DNA from: Azospirillum isscasi
GTDB lineage: Bacteria > Pseudomonadota > Alphaproteobacteria > Azospirillales > Azospirillaceae
Reading direction: 5' to 3'
DNA: 61,592 bases
NCBI RefSeq assembly: GCF_030849505.1
Contig: NZ_JAUJFI010000011.1
Coordinates: 1 to 61,592 of the forward strand
Position 1 is the first letter of the stretch. The number at the start of each line of letters is the position of its first letter. Position numbers and translations under genes: made by a program. The notes under the pieces are model-generated. The model saw only the letters and a list, made by a program, of their open reading frames with translations, was not told the origin of the DNA and did no database searches. Below are positions 17,518 to 24,918 of this stretch, piece by piece.

Positions 17518-18252
17518 TCATCCGGCGTTCGCCGGCTCCGTGCCGGCCGCCGTCCCTTCCTCCGGCTCCGCCGGCTGACGCAGGGCCTGGATGACGGCCA
17601 CCGCGGTGCGGCGGCTGTGGTCGGCCAGCAGCGCGCCGGCCTCCTCCGCATCGCGGCGGCGGAACGCCTTCATGAATCCCTCATGCTCGTCCACCGACTC
17701 CTGCCAGCGGCCCGTGTCGTAGTTGGCGAGCGAGCGGGCGCGCAGGATCTTGGCGGCGAATCCGGCGTAGGTCGCCTCCAGCGCCGGGTTGCGGGCCATG
17801 GCAACGATCTGGGCATGGATCTGGCGGTTGGTCAGGAAATAGGCGGCGCGCTCCCCCGCCTCGTGCTGGGTGACGAGCTGGCCGTGCATCCGGTCGAGCT
17901 TCGCGAACTCGGCGTCGGAGCCGTTGCGGCAGGCGAGCGTCCCGGCCAGACGTTCCAGCGCGTCCATCACCTCGAAGATCGCCCCAATCTCGTTGGCGTC
18001 CACCGGGGCGACGACGGCCCCGCGGTGCGGGCGCAGTTCCACCAGCCCTTCCGATGACAGCACCCGCAGCGCCTCGCGCAGCGGCGTGCGGGAGATGCCG
18101 AGCTGTTCGCAGAGCTGCACCTCCGGCACCCGAGAACCGGGCGGCAGTTCGCCGTCCAGGATCATCGCGCGCAGTTCCTCGACCGCGGAATGGTGCAGCG
18201 TGGCGCGGCGGATCGGCCGGGCCGCCGCCTTCATCGTCTTGATCCGGTCCAT
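17518..18252 (-). CDS. GntR-family (FadR/FCD subfamily) transcriptional regulator
   Basis: 244 residues from ATG 18252 (MDRIKTMKAA; ATG 18234 is also possible). The N-terminal winged helix (~20-85) has the GntR pattern: AVEELRAMILDGELPPGSRV, LCEQLGISRTPLREALRVLSSEGLV, RGAVVAPV. A helical FCD ligand-binding domain follows (~95-220), with the metal- and ligand-contacting residues expected of the subfamily in NRQIHAQIVAMARNP and DEHEGFMKAF. It is divergent from the ABC importer/hydrolase operon and almost certainly represses it. A perfect TTGTATACAA-type palindrome, the usual site of this subfamily, lies at the operon promoter. The inducer is probably the imported compound or a breakdown product. 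Confidence 0.9.
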   Translation of the reverse strand: MDRIKTMKAAARPIRRATLHHSAVEELRAMILDGELPPGSRVPEVQLCEQLGISRTPLREALRVLSSEGLVELRPHRGAVVAPVDANEIGAIFEVMDALERLAGTLACRNGSDAEFAKLDRMHGQLVTQHEAGERAAYFLTNRQIHAQIVAMARNPALEATYAGFAAKILRARSLANYDTGRWQESVDEHEGFMKAFRRRDAEEAGALLADHSRRTAVAVIQALRQPAEPEEGTAAGTEPANAG

Positions 18253-18404
18253 CGTCCGCCCGTCCCGCCCCCGAAAGTGCCACATACTTGGGCATGCATA
18301 CCGAAATGATGCGTCATGCCCAAAATCCAGGCAAGCCCCATCAACGGTGGCCCGCCTCGCCCATTATGCCCTAAACAGCTGAAAACAGCCAATAAATTGC
18401 CGAT

Positions 18405-18422
18405 TATAATATTGTATACAAT
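18405..18422 (+). promoter_or_regulatory. -10 box with abutting GntR-type operator
   Basis: TATAAT (18405-18410) is followed directly by the 12-bp perfect palindrome ATTGTATACAAT (18411-18422). FCD-type GntR regulators commonly bind T-N-GTATAC-N-A sites. A repressor bound here would cover the transcription start of the substrate-binding-protein gene, 58 bases upstream of its ATG. No good -35 box is visible. Confidence 0.65.
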
Positions 18423-18479
18423 TTGGCACGACCCTTGCGAAGGGATAGGGGACGCAACCGCATCGGGAGCACCTCTTTC

Positions 18480-19487
18480 ATGACGTTCCGGTCCCTCACC
18501 CTGACGACCGTCACCGCCGCTTTCCTCGCTTTGTCCGCCGCCGCCCAGGCGGCCGATGCGGAGACGGTGAAGCTGGGCTTCGCCAAATGCGCCCATTGCC
18601 TGCCCATGGCGCTGACCCCGGACCTCGCCAAGGGCGTGACGATCGACGCGATCAACTTCAACTCCGGCAACGACGTGCTGACCGCTCTGGTGTCCAAGAG
18701 CATCGACGTCGCCCAAGTCACATACCTGCACTACATCACGGCGCTCGATAAGGGCTTCGACGTGGTGGCGGTGTCCGGTCAGGTCAACGGCGGCTCGGAG
18801 ATCGTCGTCGCCAAGGGCATCGACCTGAAGGCCGGCGACTGGGACGGGCTGAAGAAACTGATCGCCGAGCGCAAGGCGAAGGGCGAGCCGCTGCGCGTCG
18901 CGGCATCCCGCGGCAACGCGCAGGACATCCACATGCGCGGCGCCTTCCAGAAGCACGGCATCAACGTCAACAAGGACGTGCAGTTCGTCAACATCCCGAA
19001 CCCGTCCGACCACGCCGCCGCCCTTCAGCGCGGCGAGGTGGACGTGATCTGCACGGTGGAGCCCTTCGCCTCGCAGATCCGCCAGACCGGCGTGGGGTCG
19101 CACTTCGACCTGCCCTATGACCAGGCCGCGGGCAACCTGACCAACCTGATCGTCACCCGCTCCGACGTCATCAAGGACCACCCGAAGGCGGTGGAGGCCA
19201 CCGTCGGCTCCGTCGTGGCGCTGGTGGACAAGTTGAAGGCCGACCAGACCGTGTGGGTGGACGTCATCAACAAATACACCGGCATGGACAAGGCCGTCGC
19301 CACCGAGGCGCTGAAGAACGCCACGCCGGATTACGCCATGCACAAGGACAGCACGCTGGCCATCGCCACGATGATGCGGGACCTGAAGTACATCTCCAAC
19401 GACGTCACCGCGGCGGCGGAGAAGAACCTGAATTACACCTTCCTCGAAGCGGTGACCAGGAAGCCGAAGAGCGAACTGGGGTTTTAA
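18480..19487 (+). CDS. ABC transporter substrate-binding protein (SsuA/TauA/NMT1 type)
   Basis: 335 residues from ATG 18480. It begins with a Sec signal peptide (MTFRSLTLTT..FLALSAAAQAADA, cleavage after AQA). The mature part has the type II periplasmic fold of the SsuA/TauA/ThiY group: ETVKLGFAKC near the start, ALVSKSIDVAQVTY, and VDVICTVEPFASQIRQ. It delivers an unidentified small solute to the permease and ATPase encoded next. The operon's hydrolases suggest a cyclic amide, hydantoin or pyrimidine-like compound rather than a sulfonate. It is the first gene after the GntR operator. Start chosen for the signal peptide and the GGGAG sequence upstream. Confidence 0.88.
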   Translation: MTFRSLTLTTVTAAFLALSAAAQAADAETVKLGFAKCAHCLPMALTPDLAKGVTIDAINFNSGNDVLTALVSKSIDVAQVTYLHYITALDKGFDVVAVSGQVNGGSEIVVAKGIDLKAGDWDGLKKLIAERKAKGEPLRVAASRGNAQDIHMRGAFQKHGINVNKDVQFVNIPNPSDHAAALQRGEVDVICTVEPFASQIRQTGVGSHFDLPYDQAAGNLTNLIVTRSDVIKDHPKAVEATVGSVVALVDKLKADQTVWVDVINKYTGMDKAVATEALKNATPDYAMHKDSTLAIATMMRDLKYISNDVTAAAEKNLNYTFLEAVTRKPKSELGF

Positions 19488-19521
19488 GAGCCCGCCATCC
19501 CACCGCCGCCCAATCCCCTCT

Positions 19522-19538
19522 CTCTCCCCTGGGGAGAG
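19522..19538. repeat. Short REP-like palindrome
   Basis: CTCTCCCC-T-GGGGAGAG, a 17-base perfect palindrome between the substrate-binding-protein and permease genes. It resembles the dispersed C/G-rich palindromes at 26392-26468 and 40509-40534 and may protect the highly expressed first mRNA segment. Role inferred from position. Confidence 0.5.
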
Positions 19539-19589
19539 GGCTAGAGGGAAACTCACGAACACCTTCGACGGGATAGGAACAACCGGGCC

Positions 19590-20396
19590 ATGACGGCATT
19601 GTCGAAATCCTGGGAGCGCGCCGTCGTTCCCCTCTTTATCCTTGCCGCCTGGGAGGTGTTCTCCCGGTCCGGCTTCCTGCCGGCGGCGCTGCTGCCGGCC
19701 CCGTCGGTGGTGCTGCACACCTGGGGCGACTGGATCTTCGGCTTCGACGAGACCTCGCAGGCCAACACGGGCCGCTGGTTCGCCGATGCCCTGTCCAGCG
19801 CCATGCGCGTCGCCGCCGGTTACGGCATCGCGGTGATCAGCGGCGTGCTTCTGGGCATCGCCATCGGCTGGTGGCGCTGGGTCGAGCGGACGGTGGAGCC
19901 GACCATCCAGATGCTGCGCCCGGTGCCGCCGGTGTCGTGGATTCCGCTGGCGATCATCTGGTTCGGCATCGCCAACAAGCCGGCCATCTTCCTGGTCTTC
20001 CTCGGCGCCTTCTTCCCGATCCTGATGAACACCATCCACGGGGTGAAGACCGCCGACCGCAACCTGATCCGCGCCGCCTCGATGATGGGCGCCACGGAAC
20101 AGCAGTTGCTGCGCCACGTCGTGTTCCCGGCGGCCCTGCCCAGCATCTTCGCCGGTCTGCGCATCGGCATCGGTGCGGCCTGGATGCTGACCGTCACGGC
20201 GGAGATGGTCGCGGTGAAGAGCGGCCTCGGCTATGTGCTGTGGGACAGCTACTACTTCCTGCGCTACGACCTCGTGCTCGCGGCGATGGCCAGCATCGGC
20301 CTGCTCGGCTACGCGACCGACGCGCTCATCAAAGTCCTGATGTCTGCCGCGCTGCACTGGCAGCACGGCTCCACGCTCCAGAGCCGGGAGGGCTGA
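19590..20396 (+). CDS. ABC transporter permease (SsuC/TauC type)
   Basis: 268 residues with about six membrane segments. The first is near 8-25 (VVPLFILAAWEVF), and the BPD_transp_1 domain covers ~70-255. The cytoplasmic coupling loop that contacts the ATPase is seen in NLIRAASMMGATEQQLLRHV followed by P-A-A-L-P-S-I-F-A-G-L-R, matching the EAA motif. Length and topology are normal for the family. It follows the binding-protein gene after ~100 bases containing a REP-like palindrome, and is followed after 3 bases by the ATPase gene, so translation is probably coupled. Confidence 0.9.
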   Translation: MTALSKSWERAVVPLFILAAWEVFSRSGFLPAALLPAPSVVLHTWGDWIFGFDETSQANTGRWFADALSSAMRVAAGYGIAVISGVLLGIAIGWWRWVERTVEPTIQMLRPVPPVSWIPLAIIWFGIANKPAIFLVFLGAFFPILMNTIHGVKTADRNLIRAASMMGATEQQLLRHVVFPAALPSIFAGLRIGIGAAWMLTVTAEMVAVKSGLGYVLWDSYYFLRYDLVLAAMASIGLLGYATDALIKVLMSAALHWQHGSTLQSREG

Positions 20397-20399
20397 GCG

Positions 20400-21182
20400 A
20401 TGGCTTCCATCGACCTTCGCAACATCACCAAGATCTACCGCGACGCCAAGCGCAAGCGCGACCTGCTGGCCATCGACAACGTCAGCCTGTCGGTGGAGAA
20501 GAACGAGTTCCTCTGCCTGCTCGGCTCGTCGGGCTGCGGCAAGTCCACCCTGCTGAACATGATCGCCGGCTTCGAGAAGCCGACCGAGGGCACCGTGACG
20601 GTCGGCGGTACTCCGGTGGACGGCCCCGGCGCCGACCGCGGCATGGTTTTCCAGCAGGCCAACCTGATGCCCTGGCTGCCGGTCTGGGAGAACGTCGCCT
20701 TCCACCTGCGCCTGAAGGGCTGGCGCAAGGCCGACCGGCGCGACGCGGCGCAGGAATACATCGACATGGTCGGCCTGCGCGGCTTCGAGAACCACTTCCC
20801 GGCGGAGCTCTCGGGCGGCATGAGCCAGCGCGTCGGCATCGCCCGCGCCCTGCTGCTGAACCCGCAGGTCATCCTGATGGACGAGCCCTTCGCGGCGCTC
20901 GACGCCCAGACCAAGATGGACATGCAGGAGGAGCTGGTCGCCATCTGGCAGAAGCAGCGCTGCACCGTCGTCTTCGTCACCCACAGCGTGGACGAGGCGC
21001 TGGTGCTCGGCACCCGCGTCGCCGTGATGACCAGCCGTCCGGGCCGCATCCGCGAACTGATCGCGCTGGATCTGCCGCGCCCGCGCGACACCACCGGCCC
21101 GCGCTTCAACGACCACAAGCGCCACATCCTGAACCTGATCCGCGAGGAGGGCATGCAGCAACGGCAGGCCGCCGTCGCGTGA
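20400..21182 (+). CDS. ABC transporter ATP-binding protein (SsuB/TauB type)
   Basis: 260 residues with the full ATPase set: Walker A GSSGCGKSTLL (~40-50), Q-loop VFQQANLMPW, signature LSGGMSQRVGIARAL (~135-150), Walker B VILMDEPFAALD (~157-168) and H-loop VTHSVDEAL. The C-terminal part is short as in nitrate/sulfonate/taurine importers and has the MTSRPGRI motif characteristic of that group. It powers the importer formed with the preceding permease. Its TGA stop overlaps the GTG start of the following amidohydrolase (GTGA), showing translational coupling to the catabolic genes. Confidence 0.92.
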   Translation: MASIDLRNITKIYRDAKRKRDLLAIDNVSLSVEKNEFLCLLGSSGCGKSTLLNMIAGFEKPTEGTVTVGGTPVDGPGADRGMVFQQANLMPWLPVWENVAFHLRLKGWRKADRRDAAQEYIDMVGLRGFENHFPAELSGGMSQRVGIARALLLNPQVILMDEPFAALDAQTKMDMQEELVAIWQKQRCTVVFVTHSVDEALVLGTRVAVMTSRPGRIRELIALDLPRPRDTTGPRFNDHKRHILNLIREEGMQQRQAAVA

Positions 21183-22510
21183 CCGGCCCGCTCGACCTGC
21201 TGCTGACCGGAGTCACCGCCCTGACCGGGGAGCCGGTCGGCCGCGTCGTGGACGATGCCGCCATCGGCATCCGCGACGGACGCATCACCCACCTCGCCCC
21301 GGCGTCGGAGGGTCTTCCCGCCGCCGTCGAGGTCCGGCATCTGCCGGGGCGGGTGGTCACGCCGGGCTTCGTCAACGCCCATCTGCACGCCGTCCTGGTG
21401 ATGGTGCGCGGCGTGGCCGCCGACCTGGGCTTCGCCCCCTCCTACACGCCGGGCGTCCCCAAGGGCACCGACGCCACGCCGGAGGAGGCCCGCGCGCTGG
21501 CCCGGCTGGGCGCGGTGGAGGCCCTGCTGTCCGGCTCCACACTGATCTGCGACCATTTCGTCCACGCCGACGCGACGCTGGACGCGATTGCCGACCTCGG
21601 CCTGCGCGTCCATGCGAGCTGGCGCGTCCATGACGTGGATTTCGCCCGCGTGGCCCAGGGCGAGTGGCGCTTCGACCCGGCCATCGGCTCCGATCTGCTG
21701 CTGCGGACCCTGGATCTGCACGCCCGCTGGAACGGCGCCAACAATGGACGCATCCGCGTGCAGATGGCCGCCCACGCGCCGGACACCTGCTCCCCCGCCT
21801 TCCTGCGCACGCTGGGAGAGGAGGCCGCGGCGCGCTCCATGCACGTCAACACCCATTTGGCGCAGAGCCGGGTGGAGGTGGAGCGGGTGAAGGCGTCCAC
21901 CGGCCTGACCCCGGCGGAGTTGCTGGAGGAGTGCGGGCTGCTGAACGGCCGGCTGCTCGCCACCCACTGCCTCTACGTGGAGGACGGCGACATCGCCCGC
22001 CTCGCCCGCGCCGGGGCGCACGCGGTCCATGTGCCGAAATGCAACGCCGCCTCGGGCCGGCTGGCGCCGACGCCGAAGCTGAAGGAGGCTGGCGTGAATC
22101 TCGCGCTGTGCACCGACACGCAGCACGGCGACATGGTGGAGGCGATGCGCTGGGCGCTCGCCACCGCGCGCATCCAGCAGGGCGGGGTCACCGCCGCCTG
22201 GCAGCCCGCCGACGTCTTCCGCATGGCGACGCTGGGCGGCGCGCAGGCGGTCGGCATGGCCGACGAGATCGGCACGCTGGCCGTGGGGAAGAGGGCCGAC
22301 CTCGTGGTCTTCGACACCCGCCGCCCGCATCTGCGTCCGCTGATGAACCCGCTCGGCACGCTCGTCCACACCGCGCAGGGCCGCGACGTGGAGATGGTGC
22401 TGGTGGACGGCGAAACGCTGGTCGAGGACGGGCGCCCCGTCCGCGCCGACCTGCACGAGATTTGCACCGAGGCCGACAAGGCCGCCCGCGCGCTGTGGGC
22501 GCGCGCCTGA
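21179..22510 (+). CDS. Amidohydrolase, cytosine/8-oxoguanine deaminase (AtzA/TrzA/SsnA) family
   Basis: 443 residues from GTG 21179 (VTGPLDLLLTG), which overlaps the previous stop as GTGA; no ATG fits the N-terminal beta-sandwich. Metal ligands of a mononuclear deaminase/chlorohydrolase are visible: VNAHLHA (HxH, ~66-68), HVNTHLAQSR (His ~226), ATHCL (His ~262) and CTDTQHGDM (Asp ~315). The C-terminal GTLAVGKRADLVVFD closes the composite domain. Expected reaction is hydrolytic deamination or ring C-N cleavage of a nitrogen heterocycle in the cytoplasm. The residue after HxH differs from the usual 'NAHTHxxM', and the substrate is unknown. It is placed between importer and ring-opening enzymes. 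Confidence 0.85.
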   Translation: MTGPLDLLLTGVTALTGEPVGRVVDDAAIGIRDGRITHLAPASEGLPAAVEVRHLPGRVVTPGFVNAHLHAVLVMVRGVAADLGFAPSYTPGVPKGTDATPEEARALARLGAVEALLSGSTLICDHFVHADATLDAIADLGLRVHASWRVHDVDFARVAQGEWRFDPAIGSDLLLRTLDLHARWNGANNGRIRVQMAAHAPDTCSPAFLRTLGEEAAARSMHVNTHLAQSRVEVERVKASTGLTPAELLEECGLLNGRLLATHCLYVEDGDIARLARAGAHAVHVPKCNAASGRLAPTPKLKEAGVNLALCTDTQHGDMVEAMRWALATARIQQGGVTAAWQPADVFRMATLGGAQAVGMADEIGTLAVGKRADLVVFDTRRPHLRPLMNPLGTLVHTAQGRDVEMVLVDGETLVEDGRPVRADLHEICTEADKAARALWARA

Positions 22511-22521
22511 CCGAAAGAACC

Positions 22522-23259
22522 ATGGACATGAACAACCGCGTCCTTCTGGGCATGCTGACCCCCTCCTCCAACACGGTGCTGGAGCCCGTGACATCCGCGA
22601 TGCTGAGCGGCCTGCCGGAGGTGACCGCCCATTTCGGGCGCTTCACGGTGAAGGAGATCTCGCTGCGCGCCGCGGCGCTGGACCAGTTCACCGACGCGCC
22701 CTTCCTGGAGGCCGCCCGGCTGCTGGCCGACGCCCGGCTGAACGTGATCGGCTGGAACGGCACCTCCGCCGGCTGGCTGGGCTTCGAAGCCGACGAGAAG
22801 CTGTGCGCCTCCATCGAGGCGGAGACGGGGATTCCCGCCTGCACCTCCATGCTCGCCTTGAACGAGATCCTGGAGACGACGGGGCGCAAGCGCTTCGCCA
22901 TCGTCAGCCCCTATCTGGACGAGATCCAGGAGAAGATGGTCGCCAACTACAACGCCGCCGGTTTCGCGGTGGTGGCGGAGCGGCACCTGAACGACCGCGG
23001 CAACTTCTCCTTCTCCGAGGTGAGCGAGGAGACCATCGAACGCATGTGCCTGGAGGTGGCGGAGGCGAAGCCGGAGGCCATCGCCATCATCTGCACCAAC
23101 ATGCGCGGCGCCCCGGTGGCGGAGCGGATGGAGAAGGCGCTGGGCATCCCCGTCTACGACACGGTGTCCACGGTGGTGTGGAAGGCGCTGCGCATGACCG
23201 GCGTGGACACCCGCCGCGTCGAGGGCTGGGGCAGCCTGTTCCACGAGCTGCACGGCTGA
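22522..23259 (+). CDS. Asp/Glu racemase superfamily enzyme, arylmalonate-decarboxylase/maleate-isomerase branch
   Basis: 245 residues from ATG 22522. GMLTPSSNTVLEP near the N-terminus and IAIICTNMRG (Cys ~195) are the markers of the maleate cis-trans isomerase/AMDase branch. The first catalytic position, Cys in racemases and maleate isomerase, is here Gly in VIGWNGTSAGW (~80). The same Gly-first/Cys-second pair is known from arylmalonate decarboxylase. Thus a one-cysteine chemistry such as decarboxylation or protonation is more likely than racemisation. It sits between a deaminase-type amidohydrolase and a dihydropyrimidinase, so its substrate probably derives from the same ring compound. Confidence 0.8.
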   Translation: MDMNNRVLLGMLTPSSNTVLEPVTSAMLSGLPEVTAHFGRFTVKEISLRAAALDQFTDAPFLEAARLLADARLNVIGWNGTSAGWLGFEADEKLCASIEAETGIPACTSMLALNEILETTGRKRFAIVSPYLDEIQEKMVANYNAAGFAVVAERHLNDRGNFSFSEVSEETIERMCLEVAEAKPEAIAIICTNMRGAPVAERMEKALGIPVYDTVSTVVWKALRMTGVDTRRVEGWGSLFHELHG

Positions 23260-23291
23260 CCGTAGAGTCATGGGCTTGCCAAGGGTTTTTC

Positions 23292-23396
23292 ACCACAAAG
23301 ACACGAAGGGCACAAAGGGCGCGCCTGCTCTTCAGCAACGTCACGGATTGTCCAAGCTTTTTTGTGAAGATCTTTGTGCCTTCGTGTCTTTGTGGT
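23292..23396. repeat. Long inverted repeat of the ACCACAAAGACAC type
   Basis: 23292-23317 (begins ACCACAAAGACACGAAGG) is the reverse complement of 23372-23396 apart from one extra G, enclosing a ~54-base loop. Similar ACAAAG-rich palindromes are scattered in many proteobacterial genomes. It occupies the 192-base gap inside the catabolic operon and would form a stable mRNA stem before the dihydropyrimidinase gene. Confidence 0.85.
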
Positions 23397-23451
23397 TCCC
23401 GCCAGCCAACGCCCGCACCCCGACAAGAATTCCGACTGGAGGAATGACTTC

Positions 23452-24888
23452 ATGAACTTCGATCTGGTCATCCGCAACGGCACGGTCGCCACCGCGTCGG
23501 AGGTGTTCAAGGCCGACGTCGGCGTGCGCGGCGGGCGGATCGCCGCGCTGGGCGAAGGGCTGGCCGCCGGGCGGGAGGAGATCGACGCCGCCGGGCTGCT
23601 CGTCCTGCCGGGCGGGGTGGACGGCCATGTCCATTTCGACCAGCCGACCGGCGACGAGTCCGTCATGGCCGATGATTTCCTGACCGGCACCCGCTCCGCG
23701 GCCTTCGGCGGCACCACCACCGTGCTGCCCTTCGCCTGCCAGGAGAAGGGCAAGACGCTGCGCGCCGCGGTGGACGACTATCACCGCCGCGCCGCCGGCA
23801 AGCCGCTGATCGACTACGCCTTCCACCTCATCGTCACCGACCCCACCGAACAGGTGCTTGGGCAGGAGCTTCCGGCGCTGATCCGCGAGGGCTACACGTC
23901 CTTCAAGATCTACATGACCTACGACGCCCTGAAGCTGAACGACCGCCAGATCCTGGAGGTGCTGGACATCGCCCGCAGCGAGGGCGCCATGGTGATGATG
24001 CACGCGGAGAACGCCGACTGCATCGCGTGGCTGACCGAGAAGCTGGAGCGCGCGGGGCAGACCGCCCCCTATTTCCACGGCGTCTCCCGTCCCCGCGTGG
24101 CGGAGCGCGAGGCCACCCACCGCGCCATTTCCCTGGCGGAGCTGGTGGACGTGCCGATCCTGATCGTCCATGTCTCCGGTGCCGACGCGGTGGAGCAGAT
24201 CCGCTGGGCGCAGGGGCGCGGCCTGCGCATCTATGCGGAAACCTGCCCGCAATATCTCTTCCTGACCGCCGACGACCTGGGCGGGGAGGGGTTCGAGGGC
24301 GCCAAATGCATCTGCTCGCCGCCGCCGCGCGACGCCGCGAACCAAAAGGTGATCTGGGACGGGCTGACCGGCGGCGCCTTCCAGGTCTTCTCCTCCGACC
24401 ACGCGCCCTTCCGCTTCGACGGGCCGGGTGGCAAGAAGGTGCATGGCGATAAGGCGCCCTTCCGCTGCGTGCCGAACGGCATCCCCGGGGTGGAGACGCG
24501 CCTGCCGCTGCTCTTCTCCGAGGGCGTGATGAAAGGACGGATGGAACTGACCAAGTTCGTCGAGCTGACCGCCGCCAACCCCGCCCGCATGTACGGCCTG
24601 CACCCGCGCAAGGGCACCATCGCGGTGGGGGCGGACGCCGACATCGCCCTGTGGGACCCGTCGCGCACGGTCACCATCACCAACGGCATCCTGCACCACA
24701 ATGTGGACTACACGCCCTATGAGGGGATCGAGGTCACCGGCTGGCCGGTCGTCACGCTCTCCCGCGGCGAGGTGATCTGCCGCGACGGCGAACTGCTGGC
24801 TGCGCCGGGCCGGGGCGAGTTCCTGCCCTGCGGCCTGCCCGCCCCGGCGCGGCCCAAGGGCTCGCCCGCCCCGGTCCTGCCGTTCTAA
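23452..24888 (+). CDS. Dihydropyrimidinase / D-hydantoinase family amidohydrolase
   Basis: 478 residues from ATG 23452, preceded by GGAGGA. Binuclear-metal ligands are all visible: GHVHFD (HxH, ~58-60), the carboxylated Lys in YTSFKIYMTY (~150), His in VMMHAEN (~183), His in LIVHVSG (~239) and Asp in SSDHAPF (~316). The GTIAVGADADIALWDP segment completes the fold. Family members reversibly open dihydropyrimidine or hydantoin rings to N-carbamoyl amino acids. The hydantoinase-type loop cannot be separated from a true dihydropyrimidinase by eye. It probably performs ring opening in this operon, with the amidase that follows acting on the product. Confidence 0.88.
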   Translation: MNFDLVIRNGTVATASEVFKADVGVRGGRIAALGEGLAAGREEIDAAGLLVLPGGVDGHVHFDQPTGDESVMADDFLTGTRSAAFGGTTTVLPFACQEKGKTLRAAVDDYHRRAAGKPLIDYAFHLIVTDPTEQVLGQELPALIREGYTSFKIYMTYDALKLNDRQILEVLDIARSEGAMVMMHAENADCIAWLTEKLERAGQTAPYFHGVSRPRVAEREATHRAISLAELVDVPILIVHVSGADAVEQIRWAQGRGLRIYAETCPQYLFLTADDLGGEGFEGAKCICSPPPRDAANQKVIWDGLTGGAFQVFSSDHAPFRFDGPGGKKVHGDKAPFRCVPNGIPGVETRLPLLFSEGVMKGRMELTKFVELTAANPARMYGLHPRKGTIAVGADADIALWDPSRTVTITNGILHHNVDYTPYEGIEVTGWPVVTLSRGEVICRDGELLAAPGRGEFLPCGLPAPARPKGSPAPVLPF

Positions 24889-24918
24889 ACTCGGCCCGCC
24901 GCAACCGGAGACCCGCCC

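Noticed and set aside
18231..21161. 976-codon minus-strand ORF across the ABC transporter genes
   Set aside because: Antisense of three clear genes; composition typical of a shadow frame.
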